Positions 32,979-43,167 of a DNA stretch of 64,000 nt are shown here, one piece after another. Position 1 is the stretch's first letter. Each line of letters begins with the position of its first letter. The notes under the pieces are model-generated. The model did not search any database. It was given only the letters and a program-made list of their open reading frames with translations, and was not told where the DNA came from. The stretch comes from CAYSUS01 sp964434165 (GTDB taxonomy: Bacteria; Planctomycetota; Planctomycetia; Pirellulales; Thermoguttaceae). The position numbers and the translations under genes were made by a program. The DNA lies in contig CAYSUS010000002.1 of NCBI GenBank assembly GCA_964434165.1, forward strand, positions 62,001-126,000, written 5' to 3'.

Positions 32979-34352
32979 ATGCCTGTCCGTTCCGCCGATC
33001 CCCGTGTCCCTTGCATCCCGCGTCCCTCCGCAGGACCGATCGCTCCAGGCAAGCTCCTCACGGCGGCGCTGCTCCTCGTGGGGCTGCTCGCGTCGGCGGG
33101 CCTGGCCCGCGCCCAGCCCCCGGGGGCCCAGCGCGCCCAGCCCGTCGAGGCCGCGCCCGTCCAGAAGCGGGCCATGCCCCAGGGCCGCCAGTTCGTGGGC
33201 ACGGTCGAGCCGCTAAAGACCAGCACGATCGGCAGCGCGGTCGAGGAGCTCGTGGAGAGCTTTCTCGTGGACGAAGGCGACGCGGTCAAGGAGGACGATG
33301 TCCTGGTCGAGCTGCGCATCGACGCGGTGGCCATTCAACTGAAGGCTGCCGAGGCCGAGCTGCGGTTCCGCCAGAAGGAGCTCGACGAGCTGGAGAACGG
33401 TTCGCGCCAGGAGGAGATCGATCGGGCCGAGGCCGAGGTCTGGGCGGCCGCGGCCGTGCGCGACTACGCCGCCCAGCGGCTGCGCCGCACCGAGCAACTG
33501 GCCGAGCAGCGCGTGATCACCGAGGAGGAGCTTCAGGAGAAGACCTCGGCGGCGATCGCGGCGGAGAGGAACTTCGACGCCAAGCTGGCCGCCTGGCTGC
33601 TGGTGCTCGCCGGTCCGCGCGACGAGAAGATTGAACAGGCCCGGGCCCGGGTGGCCATGCAGACCGAAACGGTCAACCATCTGAAGGACGAAAAGGCCCG
33701 GCACACGATTCTCGCCCCCTTCGATGGGATCGTGACCAGGGAGCACACCGAGGTTGGGCAGTGGGTGGCCAAGGGCGACCCGGTGGTCGAGCTGGTCGAT
33801 ATCAGCAAGGTCCTGGTCGAGGTGCCGGTGCTGGAGGATTACGTGGGCCGGCTGCGGCCCGGCATGAAGTGGATTGGGGTGGAGGTGAACGCCCTGCGCG
33901 GAGAGGAGCTTGAGCCCTGGGTGGCCGACAAGCTTCGGCAAGGGGTGATCGACGCCGTGGTGCCGCAAGGGGACGTGCGCTCGCGGAGCTTCCCCGTCAA
34001 GGTCCTCTACGATAACCCGGTGGTGGACGGCCGTCCGCTCCTGGCGGCGGGGATGCTCGCGCGCGTGACGCTTCCCGTGGGCGACGAGACCGAGGTGCTT
34101 GCAGTTCCCAAGGATGCCCTGGTGCTTGGCGAGGGGGAGGCGAAGGTCTGGGTGGTCAACCCGGAGGCCGAGCCGCCCAAACAGGTCCGGCCGGTGCCCG
34201 TCCAGGTCGGCACGGCGTCGGACGAGCGGTGGATCGAGGTGAAAGGCGACCTGAAGGAAGGCGAGCTGGTGATCACCAAGGGGAACGAGCGCGTCGTGCC
34301 CGTCGCGCCGGTCAAGGTGGAGAGGATCGTGGGGCGGGGGCCGTCGGAGTAG
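32979..34352 (+). CDS. RND efflux periplasmic adaptor (AcrA/HlyD-type membrane fusion protein)
   Basis: The 457-residue protein has a late signal peptide (hydrophobic at about 28-45, cleavage ARA-QP), two half-lipoyl segments (FVGTVEPLKTSTIGSAVEELV and RHTILAPFDGIVTREHTEVGQWV), a helical hairpin between them (about 125-215) and a C-terminal beta-barrel and membrane-proximal domain. It bridges the inner-membrane pump to an outer-membrane channel. The pump gene follows after 76 bases, so they form an operon. No TolC-like gene is in the window. Substrate unknown. Confidence 0.93.
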   Translation: MPVRSADPRVPCIPRPSAGPIAPGKLLTAALLLVGLLASAGLARAQPPGAQRAQPVEAAPVQKRAMPQGRQFVGTVEPLKTSTIGSAVEELVESFLVDEGDAVKEDDVLVELRIDAVAIQLKAAEAELRFRQKELDELENGSRQEEIDRAEAEVWAAAAVRDYAAQRLRRTEQLAEQRVITEEELQEKTSAAIAAERNFDAKLAAWLLVLAGPRDEKIEQARARVAMQTETVNHLKDEKARHTILAPFDGIVTREHTEVGQWVAKGDPVVELVDISKVLVEVPVLEDYVGRLRPGMKWIGVEVNALRGEELEPWVADKLRQGVIDAVVPQGDVRSRSFPVKVLYDNPVVDGRPLLAAGMLARVTLPVGDETEVLAVPKDALVLGEGEAKVWVVNPEAEPPKQVRPVPVQVGTASDERWIEVKGDLKEGELVITKGNERVVPVAPVKVERIVGRGPSE

Positions 34353-34428
34353 CGGCCGCCTCGATCCACCCCCCGCGACGCCTCATCGAGACGACAACTC
34401 GCCTCTCGCGCTGCGAGCGGCTCAAGCG

Positions 34429-37400
34429 ATGCAGTTGATCGAAGCCTTCGTCCGCAATCCCGTGAAGGTCGCCGTCGGCGTGCTGCTGGTGGCGCTGTTC
34501 GGGTTCATCGCGCTGTTCCGCCTGCCCAAGCAGCTCACGCCCGAGGTGGAGATCCCCAAGGTCTCGATCGAGACCCGCTGGCCCGGGGCCAGCCCGGAGG
34601 AGGTCGAGCGGGAGATCGTCCAGGAGCAGGAAGAACAGCTCCAGAGCGTCGAAGGCGTGACCAAGCTCTCGGCCGAGTGCGCCAACTCGGTGGGCACGAT
34701 CATCCTGGAGTTCCCCGTCGGCACCGACCTGGGCGAGGTGCTCACCAAGGTCAACGCCCGACTGCAGCAGGTCCCGGAGTATCCGGAGGACGCGGACGAG
34801 CCGATCATCAGCACGTCGGACCCCAGGGCGAACGCCATCGCCTGGTTCATCCTCCGGCCGCGCGTCCCCAGCCCCGGGGAGGTGGCGGTCTTTCAGGAGG
34901 AGAACCCCGACCTGGCCGAGCTGGTCGAGCCCATCCGGCGGGCCCACAGTCCAGGCCTGGCGGCGCGGCGGGTCGAGACGATCGTCGCGGAGAACCCCGA
35001 TCTGGTCGAGCGGCTCGAGCCGCTGATCCCCGAAGACATCGACGTGCCGAAGAAGCGGCTGTTCGCCGAGGACTACATCGAGGCGGCGTTCGAGCGGGTC
35101 GAAGGGGTCTCCAACGCCAACGTGTACGGCGGGCGCGAGGAGGAGATGCAGGTCATCGTCGATCCCCAGCTCCTGGCCGCGCGGGGCCTGACGATCATGG
35201 ACATCCGCCGCGCGCTGCGCGCGGAGAACCGCGACATCTCCGGGGGCGACCTGTGGGAAGGCAAGCGCCGCTGGGTGGTCCGCACCTTGGGCCGCTTCCG
35301 TGACGAGGAGATGGTCAAGAGCGTGATCGTCGCGCAGGGGCCGTCGGGCGAGCCGATCTACCTGGGCGACGTGGCCGAGGTGGAGCTCGGCTACAAGAAG
35401 CCCACCGGCGTGGTGAAGAACTTCGGCACCGCCTGCCTGGCCATCAACTGCGTGCGCGAGACCGGGGCCAACGTGCTGGACACGATGGAGCAGCTCCAAG
35501 CCGTCGCGGCCGGACTCAACGCCGACCTGCTCAAGCGCCGCGGCCTGGAGCTGGTCCAGGTCTACGACGAGACCGAGTACATCAACGACTCAATCAACGT
35601 CGTCCAGGGCAACATCCTCTACGCCGGCCTGCTCACCGTCGGCGTGCTCCTCCTGTTCCTCCGCAGCGGGCGCTCGACTCTGGTCATCTTCCTGGCCATC
35701 CCCACGAGCATCATCGGCACCTTCCTGCTGCTGGACCTGATGGGCCGGTCGCTCAACGTGATCAGCCTGGCCGGGCTGGCCTTTGCCGTGGGGATGCTCG
35801 TCGACAACGCCGTGGTCGTGCTGGAGAACTGCTACCGGCACGCGGAGATGGGCGACGACCCGTTCCGGGCGTCGGTGCGCGGCGCCGGCGAGGTGTGGGG
35901 CGCCGTGGTGGCCTCCACGCTCACCACGCTGGCCGTGTTCCTGCCCGTCCTGTTCGTCCAGGAAGAGGCCGGGCAGCTCTTTCGCGACATCGCCCTGGCC
36001 ATCAGCGCCGCGGTGGGGCTGTCGCTGATCGTCTCCATCACCGTGATCCCCTGCGCCGCCGCCCGGCTGCTCCGCGCCGGGGGACGGCACGGCGACGCAC
36101 AGCCGCCGACCCCCACGCCCGGCCTGGCCCACGCGCGTGAGCCGTTGGGGGATGGGAACGGGTTCGGCGAGACGGGCTTCGGCGGCGACGGGCCGCCGCG
36201 TCAGAGCGAAGACGGGCCGAGGGGATGGCGCGGTCGGCTGGTGTCCTCGGCGCGCGGCATCCTCCGAGCCATCACCTCGGCGGCTGATCTCGTGGCCCGG
36301 GCGTTCATCAACCACGTCGTCGGCGTGAACCGGTTCCTCCAGCGGAGCATCTTCCTGCGGCTGGCCACGGCCCTCGGGTTCATCGGGGCCGCGGTACTGA
36401 TCGCCTGGCTGCTGATGCCTAAGGTGGAGTACCTTCCCGAGGGGAACCGCAACCTGGTGTTCGGGATCATGCTTCCGCCGCCGGGCTACAACGTCGAGGA
36501 GACGCTCCAGATGGGCGTCCAGTTGGAGGAGGCGATGCGCCCCTTCTGGGACGTCAACGCGGGGGACCCCGCGAACGAGCAGCTCGAGTATCCGGCGATC
36601 TCCGATTACTTCTTCGTGGCCACCGGCCGTCAGGTGTTCATCGGCCTGAAGGCCCTCGACGGCTGGAAGGCCGGTCAGCTCGTCCCGCTGGTGCAGAACG
36701 CGGCCGCCGACCTGCCGGGCACGATCACCATCGTCAGCCAGCGGAGCCTCTTCTCCCGCGAGCTGGCCACCGGGCGCACCGTCGACGTGGAGATCACTGG
36801 CCCGGAGCTGCCCCGGCTCGTCGAGCTGGCCCGGGGCGTGTTCTTCCAGGTGCCCACAGCGGCCGGCATCACAGAGAGCAAGCCGATCGACGAGGTGCTG
36901 CCCGAGGAGCGGCCCTTGGTGGTCCGCGAGGAGAATGGTTACGCAATCCTGCTTCGAGAGCCGGCCCGGGCGTTTCCCAAGCCGAGCCTCGACCTGACCA
37001 GCCCGGAACTGCACGTGCTCCGCAAGACCAAGCAGGCCGCCGATCTGGGAGTGACCACCGACGAGATCGGCTACACGGTCGATGCGTTGATCGACGGGGC
37101 GTACGCGGCCGACTACTACATCGGCGGCGACAAGATCGACCTGACCATCTTGGGCAGCGAGGAGTACGCCCAGTGGACGCAGGACCTGGGGCGCATGCCC
37201 ATCGCCGCGCCCTCCGGCGAGCTGATCCCGCTGGAGGCCCTGGCCGACGTGAAGCTCGCCGGCGGCCCCGAGCAGATCAACCGCCGCGAGCGCCAGCGCG
37301 CGATCACGATCTCGGTCACGCCCCCCCAGCAGATGCCGTTGGAGGAGGCCATCGACAAGATCAACGCCGGGATCGTGGCGCCGATGATCGAGCGGGGCGC

Positions 37401-38070
37401 CATCGGCGACGAGTACCGCATCAACCTGGCCGGAACCGCCGACAAGCTCCAGGCCACGTGGGAGGCCCTGCGGTTCAACTTCGTCCTGGCCCTCTTGATC
37501 ACCTACCTGTTGATGGCCGCGCTGTTCGAGTCGTGGCTCTATCCGTTCGTGATCATCCTGACCGTGCCGTTCGGGGCGGTGGGCGGGCTGATCGGGCTTT
37601 GGGCCCTGAACGGCTACCTGGCGCTCTTCCCCTACACGAAGGTGCAATCGCTCGACGTGTTGACGATGCTCGGATTCGTGATCCTCATCGGCACCGTGGT
37701 CAACAACGCGATCCTCATCGTCCACCAGTCCCTCAACCACATGCGCGAGGAGGGGATGGCGCCCAACGACGCCATCCTCCAGAGCGTGCGCACGCGAATC
37801 CGCCCGATCTTCATGACCACGACGACCACGGTGCTCGGACTGGCCCCGCTGGTGCTCGCCCCGGGACAGGGCAGCGAGCTGTACCGCGGCCTGGGCGCCG
37901 TCGTCCTGGGCGGGCTGCTCGTCTCCACCGCCTTCACCCTGCTGCTGGTCCCGGTCGTGTTCAGCCTCCTTATGGAGGCCAAGGCGACCCTGTCGAGACT
38001 GGTCGGGCTGAAGTCCCGCGAGGAGGTAGCCGAAAGCCCCTTGCCCGAGTGCGAGCCGGTGGCGGTCTAG
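34429..38070 (+). CDS. RND efflux pump permease (AcrB/HAE family)
   Basis: The 1213-residue pump has the two-fold RND layout: membrane helix 1 near the start, a large periplasmic loop, helices 2-6 from about 395, then helix 7, a second loop and helices 8-12 at the C-terminus (FVLALLITYLLMAALFES, ...GFVILIGTVVNNAILI). The helix-4 stretch AGLAFAVGMLVDNAVVVLEN carries the usual aspartate of the proton relay. It is longer than AcrB (about 1050) because of an extra stretch after residue 140 and a Gly/Pro-rich loop at about 545-605. Proton-driven export of an unknown substrate. Coupled to the adaptor gene. Confidence 0.94.
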   Translation: MQLIEAFVRNPVKVAVGVLLVALFGFIALFRLPKQLTPEVEIPKVSIETRWPGASPEEVEREIVQEQEEQLQSVEGVTKLSAECANSVGTIILEFPVGTDLGEVLTKVNARLQQVPEYPEDADEPIISTSDPRANAIAWFILRPRVPSPGEVAVFQEENPDLAELVEPIRRAHSPGLAARRVETIVAENPDLVERLEPLIPEDIDVPKKRLFAEDYIEAAFERVEGVSNANVYGGREEEMQVIVDPQLLAARGLTIMDIRRALRAENRDISGGDLWEGKRRWVVRTLGRFRDEEMVKSVIVAQGPSGEPIYLGDVAEVELGYKKPTGVVKNFGTACLAINCVRETGANVLDTMEQLQAVAAGLNADLLKRRGLELVQVYDETEYINDSINVVQGNILYAGLLTVGVLLLFLRSGRSTLVIFLAIPTSIIGTFLLLDLMGRSLNVISLAGLAFAVGMLVDNAVVVLENCYRHAEMGDDPFRASVRGAGEVWGAVVASTLTTLAVFLPVLFVQEEAGQLFRDIALAISAAVGLSLIVSITVIPCAAARLLRAGGRHGDAQPPTPTPGLAHAREPLGDGNGFGETGFGGDGPPRQSEDGPRGWRGRLVSSARGILRAITSAADLVARAFINHVVGVNRFLQRSIFLRLATALGFIGAAVLIAWLLMPKVEYLPEGNRNLVFGIMLPPPGYNVEETLQMGVQLEEAMRPFWDVNAGDPANEQLEYPAISDYFFVATGRQVFIGLKALDGWKAGQLVPLVQNAAADLPGTITIVSQRSLFSRELATGRTVDVEITGPELPRLVELARGVFFQVPTAAGITESKPIDEVLPEERPLVVREENGYAILLREPARAFPKPSLDLTSPELHVLRKTKQAADLGVTTDEIGYTVDALIDGAYAADYYIGGDKIDLTILGSEEYAQWTQDLGRMPIAAPSGELIPLEALADVKLAGGPEQINRRERQRAITISVTPPQQMPLEEAIDKINAGIVAPMIERGAIGDEYRINLAGTADKLQATWEALRFNFVLALLITYLLMAALFESWLYPFVIILTVPFGAVGGLIGLWALNGYLALFPYTKVQSLDVLTMLGFVILIGTVVNNAILIVHQSLNHMREEGMAPNDAILQSVRTRIRPIFMTTTTTVLGLAPLVLAPGQGSELYRGLGAVVLGGLLVSTAFTLLLVPVVFSLLMEAKATLSRLVGLKSREEVAESPLPECEPVAV

Positions 38071-38104
38071 GAAATCGGCCCATTGACCTCGCCCCCTCCC
38101 ACGC

Positions 38105-39235
38105 ATGGCCGACCAACCGACCCGCCGCGAGTTCCTTACCGGCCACGGCGCCGGGCGTGCGCTGTCCGAGACCGCGCGCCGCGCCGTGTCCGAGGGCGGT
38201 TCGGCCGATTCGCACGGAGCGCGATGGGCCGAGGGGGGGCCGACGGGCTGTTCCTACGTGGTCCACGTGTCGCGCGCGGCCATGGCCGGCGAGTTCCAGG
38301 TTTTCCTGAATGCCGGGCAGTACGACGAGGGGATGGAGCGGGCCCTGGAGGCCCTCGACCTGGTCGGCGAGCTGGAAGCCCGGCTGAGCGTCTTCCAGTC
38401 CGACAGTGAGATCACGACCATCAACCGCGAGGCGGCCGACCGCCCGGTCGAGGTCGAGCCGCGCTTGTTCGAGCTTCTCAAGTTGGCGGGGCGAATCCAC
38501 GAGGCCACCGGCGGGGCCTTCGATCTGACGGCCGGCCCGCTCTGGGAGGCCTGGGGCTTTGCGCGACGCGAGGGACGCGTGCCCTCCGACGCCCAGTTGG
38601 CCGACGTCCTGAAGCGCACCGGCTGGCACCACGTGGAGCTGGACGAGCGCGCCGGCACGATCCGATTCAAGCGGCGCGGCGTGGGGCTGAACCTGGGGAG
38701 CATCGGCAAGGGCTACGCCGTGGACCGCTGCCGCGAGGTGCTGGCCGAAGGCGGCGTGGACGACTTCCTCATCCACGGTGGAAAGAGCAGCGTGCTCGCT
38801 CAGGGCCGGCGCCTCAGCGCCGCAGGGATCGAATCGGGCGGATGGGACGTGGGAATTCGCCACCCGCTCCGCCCCGACCGCCGACTCGCCGAAATCCGCC
38901 TCCGCGACCGGGCCCTGGCCACGTCCGGGTCGGGGGTCCAGTTCTTCCGCCACCAGGGAAGACGACTGGGCCACGTGCTCGATCCCCGCACCGGCCAGCC
39001 CGCCGAGGGCGTCCTCTCCGTGACCGTCCTGGCCCCCACGGCCGCCGAGGCCGACGCCCTGGCCACGGCCCTGTATGTCCTGGGGGTCGATGGCGGGTTG
39101 GACTTCTGCCGCTCGCGCGAGGACCTGGCCGCGGTGTACGTGCTGCCGGCGCGGAGGGCCGGGGGGATGGAGGTGGTGCGCTTCGGCCTGGACGATGCCG
39201 AGTGGCGGCCGCTCGCCGTGCGCGACGACGCATGA
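38105..39235 (+). CDS. apbE: ApbE-family FAD:protein FMN transferase
   Basis: The 376-residue protein attaches FMN covalently to Thr/Ser of target flavoproteins, using FAD and Mg2+. Visible motifs: LSVFQSDSEITTINREA (substrate site), GGAFDLTAGPLWEAWGF, LNLGSIGKGYAVDR and FLIHGGKSSVLAQG (FAD site), ATSGSGVQFF and HVLDPRTGQPA. The aspartate that usually starts 'D.G.iaKGya' is Asn here. The N-terminus reads TRREFLTGHG, a Tat-like twin-arginine start without a strong hydrophobic stretch. It lies 34 bases after the RND pump gene but a shared function is not obvious. Its flavoprotein target is not in the window. Confidence 0.9.
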   Translation: MADQPTRREFLTGHGAGRALSETARRAVSEGGSADSHGARWAEGGPTGCSYVVHVSRAAMAGEFQVFLNAGQYDEGMERALEALDLVGELEARLSVFQSDSEITTINREAADRPVEVEPRLFELLKLAGRIHEATGGAFDLTAGPLWEAWGFARREGRVPSDAQLADVLKRTGWHHVELDERAGTIRFKRRGVGLNLGSIGKGYAVDRCREVLAEGGVDDFLIHGGKSSVLAQGRRLSAAGIESGGWDVGIRHPLRPDRRLAEIRLRDRALATSGSGVQFFRHQGRRLGHVLDPRTGQPAEGVLSVTVLAPTAAEADALATALYVLGVDGGLDFCRSREDLAAVYVLPARRAGGMEVVRFGLDDAEWRPLAVRDDA

Positions 39236-39364
39236 CGCGGCGGCCCGCCGCCGGCGGGCGCCGCTCGCCGCTCCGACCCTGCTCGAACCTGGGCTCCCCC
39301 TTTTCGGCGATTCAGGTAGAATCCGCGTTTTTCCGGGGCGTGGTTGCGCCTGCAGGCTTTCCCG

Positions 39365-40000
39365 ATGGCCGAGCACCTGCTTCACGGTTCGTATCTGGCG
39401 ATTGTCGGCGTGCTCTTTCTCTCGGGCGTGGGACTTCCCGTGCCCGAGGAGGTTCCGATCATCGCGGCGGGCGTGCTCAGCGCCCACGGCCACCTCGATC
39501 CCTGCCTGGCCCTGGCCGCGTGCATCGTGGGCGCCGTGGGGGGCGATTCGCTGAGCTACTGGATCGGGCGGGCCCTGGGGCGCCGGGTACTGCAAAGGCA
39601 CCATTGGTTCGCCCGCTGTCTGACCCCAGAGCGCGAGGCCCGCATCGAGGCCATGATCCAGGATCATGGTCCCAAGGTGTTTCTGGTCGCCCGGTTCCTC
39701 GTGGGATTGCGATCCGCGATCTACCTGACGGCGGGAATCCTCCGCGTCCCCTTCTGGCGGTTCCTCTGCATCGACAGCCTGTGTGCCGGCGCGATCATCA
39801 GCGTGTTCTTCGGGTTGAGCTATGCCTTCGGCGACGAAGTCGCGCGGTGGGTTCGCCGTGCCGAGTGGACGGTCACGGCGACGGTCGTCGCGGCCCTCGT
39901 CGTGGGGGGCGTGCTGCTTTGGCGCAAGGGCCGGCGCCGCCTGCTCCAGGTGGTGGAAGGACCGCCGCCCGTCGAGAACGCGACGCGCAACGCCTCCTGA
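39365..40000 (+). CDS. DedA family membrane protein
   Basis: A 211-residue integral membrane protein of the DedA/SNARE-associated family. Conserved signs: GVGLPVPEEVPIIAAGVL (acidic and proline motif), GGDSLSYWIGRALGRR, FLVARFLVGLRSAIYLTAGILRVPFWRF (the R...G.R...AG motif). DedA proteins support membrane integrity and move polyprenyl phosphate or phospholipids between leaflets. The ATG at 39365 is chosen because the family begins there; a TTG at 39344 would add seven residues. A TAGAAT box lies at 39317-39322, without a clear -35. Confidence 0.9.
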   Translation: MAEHLLHGSYLAIVGVLFLSGVGLPVPEEVPIIAAGVLSAHGHLDPCLALAACIVGAVGGDSLSYWIGRALGRRVLQRHHWFARCLTPEREARIEAMIQDHGPKVFLVARFLVGLRSAIYLTAGILRVPFWRFLCIDSLCAGAIISVFFGLSYAFGDEVARWVRRAEWTVTATVVAALVVGGVLLWRKGRRRLLQVVEGPPPVENATRNAS

Positions 40001-40137
40001 CCACGCCTTCCCGACCCGTGGCGCCGCGCGACGGCCCGGGGGCGCCGGCCGGTCCCAGCCGGGTTACAATGGGTGCGACGGGGCCCGCGCCGCGGGTCGG
40101 CGCACTACGTGACCGCCTGGAGCGAGGGGAGTCTGTC

Positions 40138-41181
40138 ATGGCGTGGAGGAGAACCCGGTGGCCCGCAAAAGTCATGGCGTGCCTCGCCGCGTGGGCGGCG
40201 TTGCCCGCGGGCGGTGTCTGGGCCGCCGACGTGCCCGAGACCAACACGCTCAACCAGTGGCTCCGCTCTCGGCGCGTCGAGTTCAGCCTGAACCTGGGAC
40301 GCGTTGCGGTCTGGTCGCGCAACTACTACGGCAGTTCCAGCAGCCGGTCCTCCGGTTCGACGCGCAGCGAGCGGCTCTCGATCCGGACCAACCGCGTGGC
40401 CAGCCGGGCCGGCGGGTTCAGTGTCACGGTGGGCTACGAGCTTTCGACCTCCGAGGAGGTGTTCAAGATCGACGCCGAGAGCGATCGGCTGCTGCAAATC
40501 CGACGCGAGCCGAAGGGCGATTCCCAGGTCGTGCCCGTCGAGTTCGTCCAGGAGGCGGGCAGGCCCGTCCGCCTCGCCATCGGCGCCGACGACGAGCGCA
40601 AGGCGCACGAGGCCCCCAGCCTCTGGCACCTGGTTCTGGCCGAGCCGGCGGCGGTTCGCGAGCATCTCGCCCCGATTCTCAAGCCCATCATGCCCGACAG
40701 CGACCTGGTGGGCCAGGCCGAGAAGCTCCCGGCGCGGATGATCGAAATGGCCGCTGCGCAGGAGACGCCCGACACGGAGCGCTGGGCCGAGCTGGTCGTG
40801 CAGCTCGGCCACGACCAGTACGCCCTTCGTGAAGCGGCCGACCGGGCGCTGCGCCAGGCCGGGCCCAACGTGCTGGCCTTCCTCCGCAACCTGGATTACG
40901 GCAAGCTGGATGCCGAGCAGCAGTTCCGCGTCAAGCGGATCATCCGCTCGATGACCCGCACCCCGGGGAGCGACACGATCGATTCGATCGCCGAGTGGAT
41001 GCTCACCGACGCCCGAGCGTGGCTGATCCTCCTCGGCCGTGACGAGGAGGCCACGCGTCGGGCCGCGGCCCAACGCCTGGAAGTCCTTCTCGGCGAGCCG
41101 ATCGGGTTCGATCCCTCGGCCGACCCCACCCTGCGCCGCAAGCAGATCGAGAGCCTCCGCAAACGCATCGAAGGGGCTTAG
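40138..41181 (+). CDS. Secreted protein of unknown function
   Basis: A 347-residue exported protein with a signal peptide (about 1-30, ending GVWAAD), an AGGGGA ribosome site and a TACAAT box 67 bases upstream (40065-40070). A Ser/Arg-rich segment at about 63-80 is followed by a beta-rich part, and the second half is helical with a HEAT-like feel (ALREAADRALRQAGPNVLAFLRNL, RRAAAQRLEVLLG). No catalytic motif recognised. Confidence 0.75.
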   Translation: MAWRRTRWPAKVMACLAAWAALPAGGVWAADVPETNTLNQWLRSRRVEFSLNLGRVAVWSRNYYGSSSSRSSGSTRSERLSIRTNRVASRAGGFSVTVGYELSTSEEVFKIDAESDRLLQIRREPKGDSQVVPVEFVQEAGRPVRLAIGADDERKAHEAPSLWHLVLAEPAAVREHLAPILKPIMPDSDLVGQAEKLPARMIEMAAAQETPDTERWAELVVQLGHDQYALREAADRALRQAGPNVLAFLRNLDYGKLDAEQQFRVKRIIRSMTRTPGSDTIDSIAEWMLTDARAWLILLGRDEEATRRAAAQRLEVLLGEPIGFDPSADPTLRRKQIESLRKRIEGA

Positions 41182-41779
41182 GGATGGCGAAGGAATAGCT
41201 TCCCCGTTTGCTGGTCGATGAAAGACGCACTCGATGGCGCGTCGAGTGGATGGCAGGGGGGAGGAACAGAAGTCCGCAGAGATGACGGAGTTGATCTCTC
41301 TGTTACCTCCGTCTCCTCTGTCTTCGAGACAGCGAGTCATGCATGCCGCGTTCACCAAGGCCTCTGGGGCATCACCCGCGACGTCATCGGTGCGGCGCCT
41401 GGATGGCTTGAGTCGATCTGCGAGCGGTATCGCTCCGCTTCGATTTGCTGATTGACGGTCGTCTGCTCGCCAAGGCAGAAGCCGTCGAGACGGTTCGTCT
41501 CACGCACAAGGCGCGATTGCTCGGCCACAGGAAGCGGTTCGAGATACCGCCGGCATCGAATCCTCCATCTCCTCAGACCGACGGGAGGAGTGTCAAGGCT
41601 GATTCTTTCGGAGGCCAACCGACGGTGAGACCGCGGAGGAGTCGGAGGCAACCGAGCTCTCCCGCTCCGTTGCCTCGGTTCTCTCATGTTCCCACGAGCC
41701 GCCGGACGGTTCACGATGAGGAAGTGGTTCCCGGGCCGTCGCTCAGGTCGTCGCGTCCCGTCGAGACGGCGCGGCGCTT
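41182..41779. other. Gene-poor region with short inverted repeats
   Basis: These 598 bases have no convincing gene. Two small stems are visible: CAGAG-ACGGAG (41277-41290) with CTCCGT-CTCTG (41307-41320), each arm split by three bases, and GAGGCAAC (41645-41652) with GTTGCCTC (41669-41676). The sequence is less GC-rich and has no strong codon bias in any frame. Confidence 0.5.
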
Positions 41780-42802
41780 TCACGCCGCTTGGCCGCCGAG
41801 GATCCGGGCCGCCTGGAGCAGGATGGCCACACAGCCGACCAGCGCCAGGAACGTCTTGACGTGGTCCAGGGGGGTGGCGGGCTGCTCGGGCGCGACGCCG
41901 GCCTCGGCGGTCGCCACGGCGACGTGTTGCGACTCCGCTTCGTCTTCCGGACGGCTCGGCGACTTCTTCGTTTGGCCGGCGCTGCCGGACTGGGCCTGAG
42001 GGGCGATCGGACGGGCGGGAATGGAGGCCACCGCCTCGCGCGCCGGCGTGCTGGACGCGACTGGCGTCTTCGGCGGCGGGATGCGCTTCGGTTGGTGCCG
42101 GGCGATCATGGTCCCGCCTTGCGGCGTGGTGCGGAGCTCGGGCGCCAGCGAGGCCAGGAACTGGCGTACCCGGCCGGCGTAGCTGCCGGCCGTGCAGCCG
42201 GCCCCCGCCCCGAACAGCACGCCGGCCAGTTCGCCGCGGCGGTTGAGGATCGGCCCGCCCGAGTCGCCCTGGCGCGCGGCCACGGAAAGCTCCACCAGCT
42301 CGGGTGGGAGCCGGGGCCCGGGCGCCACGTACTGCACGCATCGGCCCGTGGCCGCGCGATACTTGCCGCGCCCGTAGCCGATAATGGTCAGCGGCTCGCC
42401 GCGGCGCGGGGCGACGGCGGCCAGCGGGATCGGCTCGACCTGGGGACGCCAGATGGCCAGCGCGGCGAGGTCCCAGTCCTTGTCGGTCTTCAGCACCGTC
42501 GCGCCGGAGCGGAACCCGTCGGGGAAGACGACGGTGACCGGCCCGGCGGCCTCGGAGACCACGTGCCAGTTGGTGACCACCAGCCCGCGATCCCCGTGGA
42601 CGGCGACGAGCACACCGGAGCCGAGCGAGAAGCCGGCGCGTTCAGGCACGACGACGCGGACCACGGCGGGGTGGCGGTCGTCCGAGGGCATGGCCCGGCG
42701 ATCGCCCCGGGCTGCGGCCATGCTAACCGGGGCGGGCAGCAGGTCCGCGCGCGCGGCGCCGCCCAGTTGAAGCGCGACCGCAAGCGCGAGGATGCGTCCC
42801 AT
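41780..42802 (-). CDS. Secreted trypsin-like serine protease with C-terminal membrane anchor
   Basis: The 340-residue protein has a signal peptide (about 1-20), a chymotrypsin-fold domain with the full triad H80 (VVTNWHVV), D111 (DKDWDLAAL) and S181 (RQGDSGGP), a Pro/Ala-rich linker (about 225-300) and a C-terminal membrane helix (FLALVGCVAILLQAARIL). It is like a short HtrA without a PDZ domain. The ATG at 42802 has no clear ribosome site. It is divergent from the gene at 43168. Substrate unknown. Confidence 0.88.
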   Translation of the reverse strand: MGRILALAVALQLGGAARADLLPAPVSMAAARGDRRAMPSDDRHPAVVRVVVPERAGFSLGSGVLVAVHGDRGLVVTNWHVVSEAAGPVTVVFPDGFRSGATVLKTDKDWDLAALAIWRPQVEPIPLAAVAPRRGEPLTIIGYGRGKYRAATGRCVQYVAPGPRLPPELVELSVAARQGDSGGPILNRRGELAGVLFGAGAGCTAGSYAGRVRQFLASLAPELRTTPQGGTMIARHQPKRIPPPKTPVASSTPAREAVASIPARPIAPQAQSGSAGQTKKSPSRPEDEAESQHVAVATAEAGVAPEQPATPLDHVKTFLALVGCVAILLQAARILGGQAA

Positions 42803-43167
42803 GACGTCCGAAGCAGAGCCGGGAGGAAAACGTCTCTGGCAGCGTGCCAGCATCGTACTTCGGCCGCGGAAGCGCGCGGCGCCCAGACTCGTGCGATCGC
42901 CCGAAAGACCTTGCGGGAGGCTCGTCATCGGAGCATCCCGCGGCACGGACAGATCGGACAGATTGCGGACAGGCAGAAAAGCCCGCAGAATCGGGTCAGG
43001 CCGTGCAGATCGGCGCGTGCCATGCCCCGACCCGCCGGGTTGCGGCGTCCGGCGACCGGTGCTACGATCGCGCGCGTCCTCGCAGGCCGTCCCGTGGTTT
43101 CGAGGCGACCAGGAGCCTCTCTGCTCCTCGCACGCTGCCCACGATCGCACCGGCAGGAGACGCGCTC
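42803..43167. other. Divergent intergenic region, protease / propeller-like protein
   Basis: These 365 bases hold no gene. They contain a good plus-strand promoter at 43040-43068; nothing else is recognised. Confidence 0.5.
43040..43068 (+). promoter_or_regulatory. Promoter of the secreted propeller-like protein gene
   Basis: TTGCGG (43040-43045), 17 bases, TACGAT (43063-43068). The start codon at 43168 follows after a leader of about 90 bases with GGAG. Confidence 0.6.

Noticed and set aside
35590..38106. A long minus-strand frame of 838 codons.
   Set aside because: It is antisense to the RND pump gene and has no family motif.
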